This document shows positions 39,046-49,085 of a stretch of 64,000 bases of DNA, in pieces; position 1 is the stretch's first letter, and each line of letters starts with the position of its first letter. Source of the DNA: CBDCWT01 sp965223305 (lineage in GTDB: Bacteria > Planctomycetota > Planctomycetia > Pirellulales > Pirellulaceae). The translations under genes and the position numbers were made by a program. The stretch lies in assembly GCA_965223305.1 (NCBI GenBank), contig CBDCWT010000043.1, forward strand, positions 1 through 64,000, given 5' to 3'. A model generated the notes under the pieces. The model had not been told where the DNA came from. It did not search any database and was given only the letters and a program-made list of their open reading frames with translations.

Positions 39046-39123
39046 AAGTTGTTTTGTGCAAATGGTTTGTGACTGGTCTTCTGCCCCCGGCACCAACTTT
39101 CCCTCTCCAGAAACGGGTTCACC

Positions 39124-40629
39124 ATGGCAAAGTCTATCGAAAAGCTTTCCCGTCTGAAAGGTTGCCCAGAGCCGGTCGATCCGTCAGCCGGTTTTCTTCG
39201 CGGTGATGTCACTCGGCTGTGGACGCTCTTGCTGGCGATGGCGAGCGTGCTGCTGGTTAGCGCAAGCGGCCCTAGCCGCCGAGCGTCCACCGAACGTCGT
39301 GCTGATTCTCGCAGACGATCTTGGTTACGGGCATCTCGGCTGCTACGGGCAACAAAAAATCAGGACCCCGAACATCGATCGACTGGCCGCCGAGGGAATG
39401 AAGTTCACCAGGCATACGCCGGCTCAGCCGTCTGCGCGCCGTCACGTTCCGTTTTGATGACGGGACAACATACGGGCCACACACCGATACGCTCGAACGG
39501 CGGAGGCACTTTTCTGTTTGAGGAGGACGTGACGCTCGCCGAGGTGCTGAAGTCCGCTGGCTACGCGACAGGTCTGTTTGGCAAATGGGGATTGGGTCTG
39601 ATCGGCAGTAGCGGCCATCCCAACCGGCAGGGGTTCGACGAGTGCTTTGGATACCTGCATCAAGTGCATGCTCACTTCTACTATCCGTCGTACTTAGTTC
39701 ACAACGATCAGCGCTATCTGCTGCCCAAGAACCTCGGTCGCAACCGCGTCCAGTACTCGGCTGACGAGATTCATAATCGTTCACTGGAGTTCATTCGTGC
39801 GAACCGCAACCATCCGTTTTTCGCCTATCTGGCTTACACCATTCCACATACAGAACTGCTCGTGCCACAAGACTCGATGGATGAGTACGACGGCAAGTTT
39901 GACGAGCCAACACCTTGGATCGACTCTCGCGGTCACTATGCCGACCAACCAAAGCCACGTACAGCGTTTGCGGCGATGGTGTCTCGTATGGACCGCCACG
40001 TGGGCCAGGTGATGGCGCTGCTCAAGGAGCTCGAGATCGATGACAACACCCTGGTCATCTTCAGTTCTGACAACGGCGGGCAACGTCGTGGAGGTCCGGA
40101 CCTCGCCTTCTTCAACGGAAACGGGCGCTTGCGCGGCTACAAGGGAACGCTGTACGAAGGCGGCATTCGCGTACCGTTGATCGCCAGGTGGCCCGGTAAG
40201 ATCATGCCGAGCACCATCAGCGCACACCAATGCGCGTTCTGGGACTTGTTGCCCACGCTTGCGGACGCTGCGAGCGCCGAGTCGCCAGAAGACGTCGATG
40301 GGATCTCGTTCCTACCGACGCTTCTCGGCCAATCAGCACAACAGCAGCAGCACGAGTTTCTGTACTGGGAATTCTATCGGGGGCTACCTGCCACGGCACC
40401 TGTCATCAGGGCAGTGCGCTTTGGTGACTGGAAGGCCGTTCAGTCGACCGAAAACGCTCCCTTTGAGCTCTATAACCTCGCTGAAGACATCGGCGAGACG
40501 AAAAACGTAGCGGCGTTGCACCGCGACACCATGGCCCAGATCGAGTCGTTTATCAACGCGTCACATGTAGATCGACGCATCTATCAGGGACAAAGGAAGC
40601 GCCCCACGAAAACCGACTACGTGCGGTGA
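39124..40629 (+). CDS. Sulfatase with a short out-of-frame segment
   Basis: A 501-residue open frame from ATG 39124. The C-terminal 400 residues are a normal sulfatase: AVCAPSRSVLMTG carries the C-x-P-x-R motif (CAPSR, Cys104), then GLFGKWGLGL, YTIPHTELLVPQ, VIFSSDNGGQRRGG and GYKGTLYEGGIRVPLIARW. Residues ~50-95 are not sulfatase-like. The expected LAAERPPNVVLILADDLGYG (metal-binding Asp pair) is encoded one frame over at 39272-39408. An extra C at 39270-39272 and a missing C at 39408-39409 would explain this. As written, the product lacks the N-terminal calcium ligands and would be inactive. Confidence 0.8.
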   Translation: MAKSIEKLSRLKGCPEPVDPSAGFLRGDVTRLWTLLLAMASVLLVSASGPSRRASTERRADSRRRSWLRASRLLRATKNQDPEHRSTGRRGNEVHQAYAGSAVCAPSRSVLMTGQHTGHTPIRSNGGGTFLFEEDVTLAEVLKSAGYATGLFGKWGLGLIGSSGHPNRQGFDECFGYLHQVHAHFYYPSYLVHNDQRYLLPKNLGRNRVQYSADEIHNRSLEFIRANRNHPFFAYLAYTIPHTELLVPQDSMDEYDGKFDEPTPWIDSRGHYADQPKPRTAFAAMVSRMDRHVGQVMALLKELEIDDNTLVIFSSDNGGQRRGGPDLAFFNGNGRLRGYKGTLYEGGIRVPLIARWPGKIMPSTISAHQCAFWDLLPTLADAASAESPEDVDGISFLPTLLGQSAQQQQHEFLYWEFYRGLPATAPVIRAVRFGDWKAVQSTENAPFELYNLAEDIGETKNVAALHRDTMAQIESFINASHVDRRIYQGQRKRPTKTDYVR

Positions 40630-40633
40630 TGCT

Positions 40634-40776
40634 TGATAGCCGAATTCGCCAGAGCGTAGCCGAACTCGCCAGAGTTTGGCGGATTGCCGATTCGTTCAAA
40701 TCAAATCTGGCGAATTCCGCTACCACCAAATTCTGGCGAACTCGGCTACACCAATGTTCTGGCGAATTCGGCTACA
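40634..40776. repeat. Cluster of CGCCA-loop-TGGCG hairpin repeats
   Basis: Five to six copies of the CGAACTCGCCAGAGTTTGG / CCAAATTCTGGCGAATTCGG family in both orientations fill the convergent space between the sulfatase and the oxidoreductase, where they could act as bidirectional terminators. Confidence 0.8.
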
Positions 40777-40780
40777 GGCA

Positions 40781-42109
40781 CTAGGCACCGAGATTGGGGA
40801 GCCCGTAGGGCTCCCGATACGTTTTGCGCAACAGCTCGTTCGCTTCAGCACAGTCCGCGAACTGCTCTCGCTGAGAATCGAACTCCAACCGCCCGCGCGT
40901 GCGGTATGCGATCTCGCCCAGATGAACCAGCGCACACGACCGATGAGCGACCTCGGGATGCGCGCGAGGCGCTTGCCTCGTCCGGACCGCATTCAAAAAG
41001 TCGTCCATGTGTTCGTCGTAGCCGCGGCTGGAGCGGATGCTCTTGCTCTCCGTCGGCCCGGGCTTTCCCTTTGGACCAAGAAAGACGCTGAACGCACCAC
41101 GTCGTGAAAAGACCATGTAGCCTTCAGTGCCGTAGAAAACGTTGCCGTTGTCGAAACCATGCAGCCCGTAGCTGGTAAACGGGTAGTTCTCGTAGATCAA
41201 CAGCTTTCCGTCTGGGTACTCGTAACTCACCGTCATGTTGTCGGGATATTCGCTGACGTGACCATCCAGATACGACCGGCTGCCCCGCGCCGTAATCTGG
41301 CAAGGTACTGTGGTCACTCCCAGGCCCCAACAAGCCATGTCGAGGTCGTGGATCCCATCGTCGCCAATCTCGCCGTTTCCGTAATCGGCAAACAGACGCC
41401 ACGTCCGGTGGAAGCGATGTACGTTGAACGGTCGCACCTTCGCTGGGCCCAGCCACCGGTCGTAGTCAACTCCTGCAGGCGGGTGTGTGTCGGGGACCGC
41501 ACGCACGACGTTCCTCAACTCTGCAGTCCATGCCTTCGCAACCTTCACCTCGCCCAAAATGCCAGCGGCGAGCAACCGTTCGGCCTCCTGGGTGACCGGG
41601 CTACTGCGCATTTGGCTTCCCTGCTGGACGATGCGGCCGTATTGACGGGCGGCTTGCATCACTAGTGGCCCTTCGCCATAGACGTGTGAAATCGGTTTCT
41701 CTAAGTAGACGTCCCTTACCTTGCTGCATAGCGCGGATAGCAATCGGCGCATGCCAATGGTGGGGCGTCGCGATGATCACAGCATCGACATCGCTGGCCT
41801 GCAGCAGATCTTCGAAGCGAGAGGTTGTCTTCGGCGTCGGAGCAGGCGGTAAGTGTTTCTTGAGTTGGTCGATCTGACGAGGGTCGACGCTCGCACAGCC
41901 AGGTCACCGCCGCCAGCTCCGTCTTCTTGGCAAGCCCTCGCACGTGCAAAATTCATGATCCCGCCGCAACCGATCAAGCCCAAACGGAGCAGGCGATGGG
42001 AGTCAGCTCCATCGGAGTGCACACTACCCAGCGCCGATAAGCCGGCGGTTAGCGTCAGGGCATCTGTTGTCCGACGTACAAATTGACGGCGGGTCGTCTT
42101 GGGTGTCAC
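40781..42109 (-). pseudogene. Gfo/Idh/MocA-family oxidoreductase, three frameshifts
   Basis: ATG 42109 with a Tat-type signal (TRRQFVRRTTDALTLTAGLS) and LRLGLIGCGGIMN. Frame changes near 41950, ~41905 and 41713-41715 are needed to read HVRGLAKKTELAAVTWLC, then DPRQIDQLKKHLPPAPTPKT, DVDAVIIATPHHWHAPIAI and finally GKDVYLEKPISHVYGEGP. The intact remainder (41752 to 40781) has THPPAGVDYDRWLGPA, GEIGDDGIHDLDMACWGLG and VFYGTEGYMVFSRRG. Once joined it is a full-length (~440 residue) paralogue of the gene at 9295-10614, with matching PPAGVDYD and H-x-x-D-M-A blocks. Predicted NAD(P)-dependent sugar dehydrogenase; substrate unknown. Confidence 0.72.
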
Positions 42110-42195
42110 AGCCTGCTCCCAAACACAAGTGAGTCACGAACATCCGCCGGCCTGCAATGTGTCTCTGACTCCGAACGCTCGAAGCGTCGTCGCTG

Positions 42196-43081
42196 CTACC
42201 GCTGATGTTCTAGAAACCAATCATAGAGATCTTGGCCCGCGTACGCTCGCGTCCAAGCATCGTGTTCCAGGTCTTCGTGGACTGTCACTCGAACGTCGCC
42301 ACCCGCCTTGTCCAACGCATCGGCGGTCGCCAGCACCCACTCGGCCAACACCACGCGGTCGCGGCCGCCTTGGATCAACCAAACAGGCAGCTTGCCAATC
42401 TTTTCGACCTGGTCGTTGTCCCCCAGCGCCGCAAATGGGTGCAACCGCCGCCCAGCGATCGGGATGGTGGGTCGCCATATACCAGCTGCCATAGCCTCCG
42501 TAGCTCAACCCCGTCAGATAGACGCGACTGGAGTCGGCGCGGTGTGTATTAAGCGTGTCATCGACCATCTTCAGCAAGTCGTTTTGTAGTTCGTTCCAAC
42601 CCTCCGGCGGGCCCAGGGATCCCCATTCGGACTGCTGCCCGGTCGGTTGCCGCAAGAAAGACCGGCGGCCCTGCTGATTGTCTTCTGGGGACCGAGAACG
42701 CCGGCGTTCTTCGCGCCGACGCTGTTCCTCTTCAGACAATTCGGGCATCTGCGGTGCGAGAATAATGAAGGGAAGATCACGCCGCTTGATCACCACCTCC
42801 ATGATCGGGCCGTGCCGCAGGACCAGCTCGAGCTGGTCGCCTCGTTCGCCGCCCCCGTGCAAAAACAGAATCACTGGCCACAGTTTGTCCGCCTGCGGGT
42901 CGTAACCCCTCGGCAGGTAAAGCCAGTACTCGCGGTCGGTCTCCAGGGACTGGCTGTAGTAGGTTACCTTCTGCAGTGTCGGTTCCGCCGCCGCGGCGAC
43001 CGTTGTGAGCAATCCGACCACACCGATCAACCCAATCAACTGCCGTGTGGTGCTCAGACAACGGCCAATTCGTCGTGCCAT
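42196..43081 (-). pseudogene. Secreted alpha/beta-hydrolase (esterase/feruloyl-esterase-like), single frameshift
   Basis: ATG 43081 is preceded by GAGGA, so the longer TTG-started frame (43120) is rejected. A signal peptide (LIGLIGVVGLLTTVAAAAE) precedes LWPVILFLHGGGERGD. The nucleophile elbow G-x-S-x-G is GLSYGG in RVYLTGLSYGGYGSWYMA. After VAPICGAG the frame shifts. The rest (DNDQVEKIGKLPVWLIQGGRDRVV and the catalytic His region HEDLEHDAWTRAYA) is one frame over. An extra G in the run at 42420-42424 explains it. An insertion of charged residues (EEEQRRREERRRSRSPEDNQ) sits between strand and helix. Probably a carbohydrate-ester hydrolase. Confidence 0.75.
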
Positions 43082-43271
43082 CAGTTGTTCCTCTATGCGT
43101 TGCTGACAGATGCTATGCATGTTTTAGCTGATCATAGCTGCTGGCCCAGGCGGCCTCCAGTCTCGGGGCTGGTATCTTGATGTCGCTGGACCATTCCGAG
43201 TACCATTTCCCTGACCCGGTCGGTGATACAATTCCCATAACCTTCCGCTCGTGCTGCTTCAGGATGGTGTA

Positions 43272-43673
43272 ATGGCCAAGAAAGCGTCAAAAACAAACAA
43301 AGCGGATGAGTCTCAAAAGAGGATCCTCCTGGTCGACGACGACCAAGAGATCGTCGAGGCGTTGCGGTACGCGCTCGAGTCAAAAGGGTATGAGATTCTG
43401 ATCGCGCGGGACGGCAATCAAGGCCTTGCCATGGCCGAACGTGAAGACCCTGATCTGGTCATCTTGGACATGATGATGCCCAAGCGTAGTGGGTTCTTAG
43501 TGCTAGAGAAGCTGCGCCGTACCCACGCCGTCCCGATGCGAGTGATCATGATCACCGCCAATGAAGGCAGCCGTCACAAAGCCTACGCCGAGATGCTGGG
43601 AGTCGACGACTACATTCGCAAGCCATTCGGCATGGACCGTTTGATCGAGAGCGTCGACCGGCTGCTGGGGTAA
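43272..43673 (+). CDS. Stand-alone response regulator (CheY-like receiver)
   Basis: 133 residues from ATG 43272. Lys-rich N-terminus, then the receiver: acidic pocket LLVDDDQE, phospho-acceptor Asp66 in LVILDMMMPKRSG, ITAN switch threonine, and Lys117 in DDYIRKPFGMDRL. There is no output domain, so it signals by protein contact. Its kinase is not in the window. It is divergent from the esterase gene. Confidence 0.9.
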   Translation: MAKKASKTNKADESQKRILLVDDDQEIVEALRYALESKGYEILIARDGNQGLAMAEREDPDLVILDMMMPKRSGFLVLEKLRRTHAVPMRVIMITANEGSRHKAYAEMLGVDDYIRKPFGMDRLIESVDRLLG

Positions 43674-44083
43674 TCCGACGGCGGCGGACTTTGCTCAAGC
43701 CGCCTACTTGCCGCAGACGCTGGCCAGCATGTAGAGGATGGATGAGCTGCGGTAAGTTTATCGCTCAAAGTAGTAGGCACACTCCGTGTGCCGTAACTCA
43801 ACACCTAGTAAGTTCCCCACGCTCTGGCGACGTGGCTACGAAAAATCGAGCTACGGCAGACTAGTTATCGGAAAACAGCAAAGGCAGGTCGCGCAGCCGC
43901 CTTTGCGGCTAGGGCAAGGAAACTCACGTGTCCGGCAAAGCCTAGTTAGACACACCGTCACCTCCAACTGGCGCTGCACGACGGAGCGTTCCCGCCACTG
44001 TGCCCCATCTGCTTTATTCGGCGAGTCTCCCGTCGTACAATGCCGGCTCTGCGAAGTCCACGCGCGTCCAATGAGGGTCAGCC
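43674..44083. other. Intergenic stretch with one hairpin repeat
   Basis: GGCACACTCCGTGTGCC at 43776-43792, preceded by AGTA, is a further member of the TCC-loop hairpin family. A degenerate copy of the GCTCTGGCGA...GGCTAC family is at 43818-43840. Nothing else recognised. Confidence 0.6.
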
Positions 44084-45523
44084 ATGATCGCGTTACGTCT
44101 AAGTGTGATGATGTTCGTTCAGTTCTTTGTTTGGGGAGCGTGGTATGTCACCGCCCCTCTCTTCTTATCCAAGATTGGCTTTGGAGGTACCGAGATAGGC
44201 TGGACCTATTCCGTCGGGCCGATCGCCGGGATGATCTCTCCGTTCTTTGTGGGCATGATTGCTGACCGATTCTTCTCGACGGAACGCGTGCTTGGCGTGC
44301 TACACCTAGTCGGCGCCGCAGTGATGCTATTGGCCACGCAGGTCATGCAGTCTGATTCGCCCTCCGCCCTTCTGATCAATTCGTTGTTGTTCGGTCACAT
44401 GCTGTGCTACTTTCCCACGTTGGCACTGACCAACTCTTTGGCCCTGCACAACATGACCGACGCAGAAAAACAGTTTCCGTTGATTCGAGTCTTCGGCACG
44501 ATTGGCTGGATCGTGGCCGGAGTCATCGTAGGCCGGCAGAATTGGAATGACGGTATCGAGCTATTCTATCTCGCCGCGGGCGCCGCGATTGTCATGGGCC
44601 TCTACTGTTTCACGTTGCCTCACACACCACCGGCGTCCGCTGGAAAGCAGGCTACATCTCGGGAGATTCTGGGATTAGACGCACTCGTGTTGTTGAAAAA
44701 GCCGTCCTTTTTCACGTTCATGCTCTGTTCGTTCCTGATCTGTATCCCCTTGGCCTTCTATTACCAGATGGCCGCCAAGTTCGTCGACCACACTGGCCAG
44801 ACACAAGTCGCGCTGAAGATGAGCTTCGGGCAGATGTCTGAGATCCTCTTCATGGTCGTGATGCCGCTCTTCTTTGCCCGCTTGGGTGTCAAGTGGATGT
44901 TGCTCGCTGGCATGCTGGCATGGGTTCTGCGCTACGGTCTCTTTTCCGCGGCGTCGACAACCGGCGTGCCGTGGATGGTGCTGGGAGGAATCGTGCTACA
45001 CGGCATCTGCTACGACTTCTTCTTCGTGACCGGCCAAATCTACACCGACAAGGTCGCACCCTCAGCGATTCGCTCGCAAGCGCAGGGTATGTTGGTCCTA
45101 TTTACCTTGGGCTTGGGAATGTTCATCGGTGCCCAGGTGGCCGGCCAGGTCGAAGAGGCATTTACGCCAGAGGAATCGGCGGAACTTGCTGCTCAGGCCG
45201 AGGGCTTCACCGGTCAGATCGAGGGCCTTCATGGGCAGATCGACGAGATCTACGGTTTGACCGGCAAGTCCACACTGCAGTATTGGGTGAGCTGGCTGAC
45301 CGCGAGCATTGACGACGAAGGGCAAGAAAGAGTCCGCGAGCTCAAGAGCCAGATCGCAGATCTGCGGCAGCAGCGCAACGAGTTGCTCTTGAAGTCGGTC
45401 CACTGGAAGCAGATTTGGCTGATTCCGTGCGTGGGAGCGGCGCTGATCATGGTCCTGTTCGCTTTGGTCTTTCGGGAGACGCCGGACGACACAGTGCAGG
45501 AAGAGGCCGCGGCCGCCGCGTAA
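44084..45523 (+). CDS. MFS transporter, nucleoside:H+ symporter type
   Basis: 479 residues, about twelve transmembrane segments. N-terminal LRLSVMMFVQFFVWGAWYVT, GMISPFFVGMIADRFFSTERVL and FPLIRVFGTIGWIVAGV are hallmarks of the NupG/XapB (nucleoside H+ symporter) branch of the MFS. A soluble, Gln/Glu-rich insertion (EEAFTPEESAELAAQAEGFT through LRQQRNELLLKSVHWKQ), partly coiled coil, lies before the last helix and is longer than in E. coli NupG. Substrate not determinable. Encoded after a ~400-bp gap, monocistronic by appearance. Confidence 0.82.
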   Translation: MIALRLSVMMFVQFFVWGAWYVTAPLFLSKIGFGGTEIGWTYSVGPIAGMISPFFVGMIADRFFSTERVLGVLHLVGAAVMLLATQVMQSDSPSALLINSLLFGHMLCYFPTLALTNSLALHNMTDAEKQFPLIRVFGTIGWIVAGVIVGRQNWNDGIELFYLAAGAAIVMGLYCFTLPHTPPASAGKQATSREILGLDALVLLKKPSFFTFMLCSFLICIPLAFYYQMAAKFVDHTGQTQVALKMSFGQMSEILFMVVMPLFFARLGVKWMLLAGMLAWVLRYGLFSAASTTGVPWMVLGGIVLHGICYDFFFVTGQIYTDKVAPSAIRSQAQGMLVLFTLGLGMFIGAQVAGQVEEAFTPEESAELAAQAEGFTGQIEGLHGQIDEIYGLTGKSTLQYWVSWLTASIDDEGQERVRELKSQIADLRQQRNELLLKSVHWKQIWLIPCVGAALIMVLFALVFRETPDDTVQEEAAAAA

Positions 45524-45738
45524 CATTACCGCCCACGAACATTGCCGCCCACGCAGTCGACCGGTGCAGCGATGTTGAAGATCATCCTCGGTCTTGCTAC
45601 GATAACTTGCTGTACAAGTGTGCATAGCGACGGTACTGTCGCCATGTCACCCTTGTCGTGACGTGTTTTCGACTCAAAGAGCTTCTTGACCCAGAAGAAG
45701 TTCTATTGAGGCTCGCCTAGCTCACCCGATGCCGCCCG

Positions 45739-48700
45739 TTGGCTCTGAGGGCATTTGTCTTGCACGTCCTCGTCATTTCGTTTTGCGTAAGGGGTCGGTG
45801 GTCGTCTTTTGTCCGCCTCGCAGTCTGGGCTGGTGTTGTGTTGGCCCCTGCCTTGCTGCGAAGCCAGGAAGTCTCGCTTGAAATCGCACCTGTACTGCGC
45901 CGTTACTGCGCCGACTGTCATACCGGCAAGGAAGCGGAAGGCCGCATCGATCTCACTCGGATGTTGGCTAAGCCATCATTGGCTGACAGCTTCAAAGAGT
46001 GGCGACAGGTGGTCGAGAAGCTCAGGCGTGGGGAAATGCCGCCGCCGGACGCACCGCAACCGGACGCTGCGCAGCGGCGCCAACTCGTGGCTACTGTCGA
46101 GCACGAACTCGACCGCGTCGTACGGCAACACGCTGCGGATCCCGGTGAGGTGGTTATGCGGCGTTTGACAAGCGCCGAGCACGCCTACACGATCCGAGAT
46201 TTGACTGGACTTGAATTGGAATTCCCAGCCGGTTCCGACGCTGTGGGCGGCGCGGGGTTCACCAATGTCGGTTTCGTTCAGTTTGTCCAGGAATCAACAC
46301 TAGAGCGGTATCTGGAGGTGGCCAAGCTGGTTGCCGACCACGCAGTCGTCGGGGCCGGCCGACTGCAGTTCTTCAAAGACCCCGGCAAGACGGGTTTCGA
46401 GCTGGCGGCCATCCACCGTATTCAAGAGATCTATAAGAATCACGGCTTTCGGACCTCAGCGGGAGAAGGCGGGGAAGCATTCGGGCTCGACTTCTACCCG
46501 CGGGCATTCTATGTCGCCTGGCGCTACCTACACCGCGAGCGATTGGGATTGGAGGGGGGGTCGATCGGGCAGCTGGCGGCCGAAGAACAGTTGAGTCGAC
46601 GGTTTACCGAACACATCTGGTCAGTGCTGTCGCAACCGTCACCTTCGTTTCCCACGTCCGAGATCGTGGCTCGATGGCGCGAGCTTCCAGTTCCTCTGTT
46701 GGGAGAGCCTGTCGACGCGATCGGTGTTCGGGCGGAGTGCAACGAAATCTACACCTTGCTTCAGAGTTGGTATCGCCGCTTGGCGACTGCGAACGACGAC
46801 GAGGCTGCGCCGGTCGTTGTCGAGGATTCGGTGAACCCGACGTCCACCCAGACACTCAAGGTACGGATTATTTGGCCCGAGGGGGCCGAAGTGGCGGATG
46901 TTCGCTGGGAGGTTGTGTCCGCGGACAGAGGACCCGACGAAGGCACTGCGATTGTGTGGAGTAATCCGCGGATCCGCTTTCTGAATCTCGACCGCCGCTG
47001 GCAGCCCGAGCAGCCGTTGCGGGACGTAGTTCCCGGCGAGGTTGCGCAGCAACTGGCTTTCGGCAAGCATCCGCGGGGAACTGCGGTCGCCTCGACCGAC
47101 TTTGTCACCGAGGGAGGCGCGCCACGCTCGTTTTCGCTCGGTTTGCCCGAGAACGGCCGGAGCGCGGAACTTACGGTCGAGGCCCGGGTCGATCCGGTTT
47201 TCGGGAAAGACCGCGTGGTCCGCGGTGGGATCTCGGCCGGCGAGTTGGCGGCCCGTGGTAAGACGATTTCGGCCTTGCTCACGGACCGCAACGGTAGTGG
47301 TTTTGAAGTGTGGAACGACGGGGTCCTGGAGTTCGCCCGCAACTTGCCACAAGTGTCCCATCGCGAGCCCGCACCTTCGGATCGCGATCCGATTCCGGCG
47401 CCCTTTGACAACACCTACAACATGCCCGAGCGGGATCATTTTCACTACAGAGTAAAATACTTTCGCGACGACGGGTTCTTGACCGAGAAGCTCCTCGACG
47501 ATCCAACACGCCGGCGGTTGGAAGAAGCCTGGGCGGATCTGCTGACCTCGTTCGAGTACCACGACGTCTTCCTGCGGTTCGTCGCAGACAAGTTTGACTT
47601 TCCTTGGCGCCCTGTGTCACAAGTTGACAAGCCCTGGATCGCTCAGCTTCCCGCACCCGCGCGGCCGCATGTTCAGCGGCTTCACGCGGAGTGGGCAGCG
47701 GCTCGGCAGCTGGTCGAGAACTCCCGGGAGCGGCACTTCGCTGACGTGATGCAATTTGCGAGTAGAGCTTGGCGGCGTCCGCTGACCGCTGAAGACCAGG
47801 AGCGTCTGCGTCGGTTCTACGACACTGTCGCTCGTGATGGTGAGCTCGACTATTCCGCTGCGATTCGTGCTCTGTTGGCACGTGTGCTGGTCGCTCCGGA
47901 GTTCATCTACCGCGCCGAGCGGCCGGCTTCTGAGTCAGCGGCCGTGCCGTTAACTTCGTGGGAACTGGCTAGTCGGTTAAGTTACTTGTTCTGGTCTTCG
48001 CTGCCCGACGCGGAACTGAGGCGCGCCGCGGACGAGGGTGAGCTCGTCGATCCCTCGGAGTTAGTTCGCCAGGCTCGGCGCATGTTGCGCGACCCCAAGT
48101 CGCGCCGCTTCGCGACGGAGTTCTTTGGTCAGTGGTTCGGCTTCTACCGGTTCGACCAGTTCCGAGGTGTCGACAGCGAGCGATTCCCGGAGTTCACGGA
48201 ACAGTTGAGAGCGGCCATGTATGATGAGGCGGTCGAGTTTTTCGCCCACTTGGTACGCGAGGACCGTCCCGTCGGCGAGATTCTGTTCGCCGACTACGCG
48301 TTTTGGAATCGATCCCTCAGCGAACACTACGGCGCGGCGGTGTCGCTTGCCGCCGGTCAGCTGCAACGTGTTGACGGTGTCAAACAATTCCAACGCGGTG
48401 GTCTGATCGGCCTTGGAGCCGTACTAACGGTTACCTCAGCTCCGTTGCGTACAAGCCCGGTCAAGCGCGGGGACTGGATACTACGGCGAGTGATTGGCAC
48501 GCCGGTGCCGCCGCCCCCGGCCGATGCGGGTTCAATACCAGCCGACGACAGGGTGGCGGATGGGCTTACGATTCGCCAGCGTCTGGAGGCACACCGACAG
48601 CAGGCCTCCTGCGTGAACTGCCACGTCCGCATCGATCCTTTGGGATTTGCGTTGGAGCACTACGATGCGATCGGCCGCTGGCGGAAGGTCTATCGTGGCG

Positions 48701-48975
48701 GGAAACCGATCGACGCGTCGGGTGTCCTGAAGGATGGCAACAAGATTGTAGGACCGGACGGGCTCCGGCACTACTTGGAGATGAATGAAGTGCTGTTTCA
48801 ACAAACGCTCTGCTCCAAGTTGGTCGGATACGCGCTGGGTCGCGGAGCGTCGGTTGCCGATCAGCAACTAATTGAAACGATGCTAGAGAGTTTGGAGGAA
48901 GACGACAAGTTCTCGATGCTGGTCGAGAAAATTGTCACCAGCACCCAGTTCCGCTACCATCGAGGTTCAAAGTAG
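45739..48975 (+). CDS. DUF1592-family planctomycete cytochrome (PSD2/PSD3/PSD4/PSD5)
   Basis: 1078 residues from a TTG at 45739; the start is uncertain. After a hydrophobic N-terminus, a c-type haem motif CADCH (Cys57, Cys60, His61) sits in VLRRYCADCHTGKEAEG. DUF1587 follows (RRLTSAEHAYTIRDLTG), then a long central region, DUF1595/1592 (WRRPLTAEDQERLRRFYD, FIYRAERPASESAAVPLTSWELASRLSYLFWSSLPD, RFATEFFGQWFGFYRF), DUF1588 with a second CxxCH (SCVNCHVRIDPLGFALEHYDAIG) and DUF1585 (LCSKLVGYALGRG). The architecture is specific to Planctomycetes and relatives and is typically paired with DUF1552, as here. Probably periplasmic electron transfer tied to polymer degradation; unproven. Confidence 0.9.
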   Translation: MALRAFVLHVLVISFCVRGRWSSFVRLAVWAGVVLAPALLRSQEVSLEIAPVLRRYCADCHTGKEAEGRIDLTRMLAKPSLADSFKEWRQVVEKLRRGEMPPPDAPQPDAAQRRQLVATVEHELDRVVRQHAADPGEVVMRRLTSAEHAYTIRDLTGLELEFPAGSDAVGGAGFTNVGFVQFVQESTLERYLEVAKLVADHAVVGAGRLQFFKDPGKTGFELAAIHRIQEIYKNHGFRTSAGEGGEAFGLDFYPRAFYVAWRYLHRERLGLEGGSIGQLAAEEQLSRRFTEHIWSVLSQPSPSFPTSEIVARWRELPVPLLGEPVDAIGVRAECNEIYTLLQSWYRRLATANDDEAAPVVVEDSVNPTSTQTLKVRIIWPEGAEVADVRWEVVSADRGPDEGTAIVWSNPRIRFLNLDRRWQPEQPLRDVVPGEVAQQLAFGKHPRGTAVASTDFVTEGGAPRSFSLGLPENGRSAELTVEARVDPVFGKDRVVRGGISAGELAARGKTISALLTDRNGSGFEVWNDGVLEFARNLPQVSHREPAPSDRDPIPAPFDNTYNMPERDHFHYRVKYFRDDGFLTEKLLDDPTRRRLEEAWADLLTSFEYHDVFLRFVADKFDFPWRPVSQVDKPWIAQLPAPARPHVQRLHAEWAAARQLVENSRERHFADVMQFASRAWRRPLTAEDQERLRRFYDTVARDGELDYSAAIRALLARVLVAPEFIYRAERPASESAAVPLTSWELASRLSYLFWSSLPDAELRRAADEGELVDPSELVRQARRMLRDPKSRRFATEFFGQWFGFYRFDQFRGVDSERFPEFTEQLRAAMYDEAVEFFAHLVREDRPVGEILFADYAFWNRSLSEHYGAAVSLAAGQLQRVDGVKQFQRGGLIGLGAVLTVTSAPLRTSPVKRGDWILRRVIGTPVPPPPADAGSIPADDRVADGLTIRQRLEAHRQQASCVNCHVRIDPLGFALEHYDAIGRWRKVYRGGKPIDASGVLKDGNKIVGPDGLRHYLEMNEVLFQQTLCSKLVGYALGRGASVADQQLIETMLESLEEDDKFSMLVEKIVTSTQFRYHRGSK

Positions 48976-49032
48976 CAGGCTCACTCCGTGAGCCATCCGC
49001 AAAGTAGCAGGCACGCTCCGCGTGCCGTCCGC
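48971..49032. repeat. Two TCC-loop hairpins between DUF1592 and DUF1552 genes
   Basis: GGCTCACTCCGTGAGCC (48978-48994) and GGCACGCTCCGCGTGCC (49010-49026) are each preceded by AGTAGCA and followed by ATCCGC or GTCCGCC. Both stems are perfect although they differ at paired positions from each other and from the copies at 13.1 and 43.8 kb. Confidence 0.88.
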
Positions 49033-49085
49033 CCGTGGCGGCACAAGGAAGCAAGCCCACTATTTTGACAAGGGAGCTTAACAAC

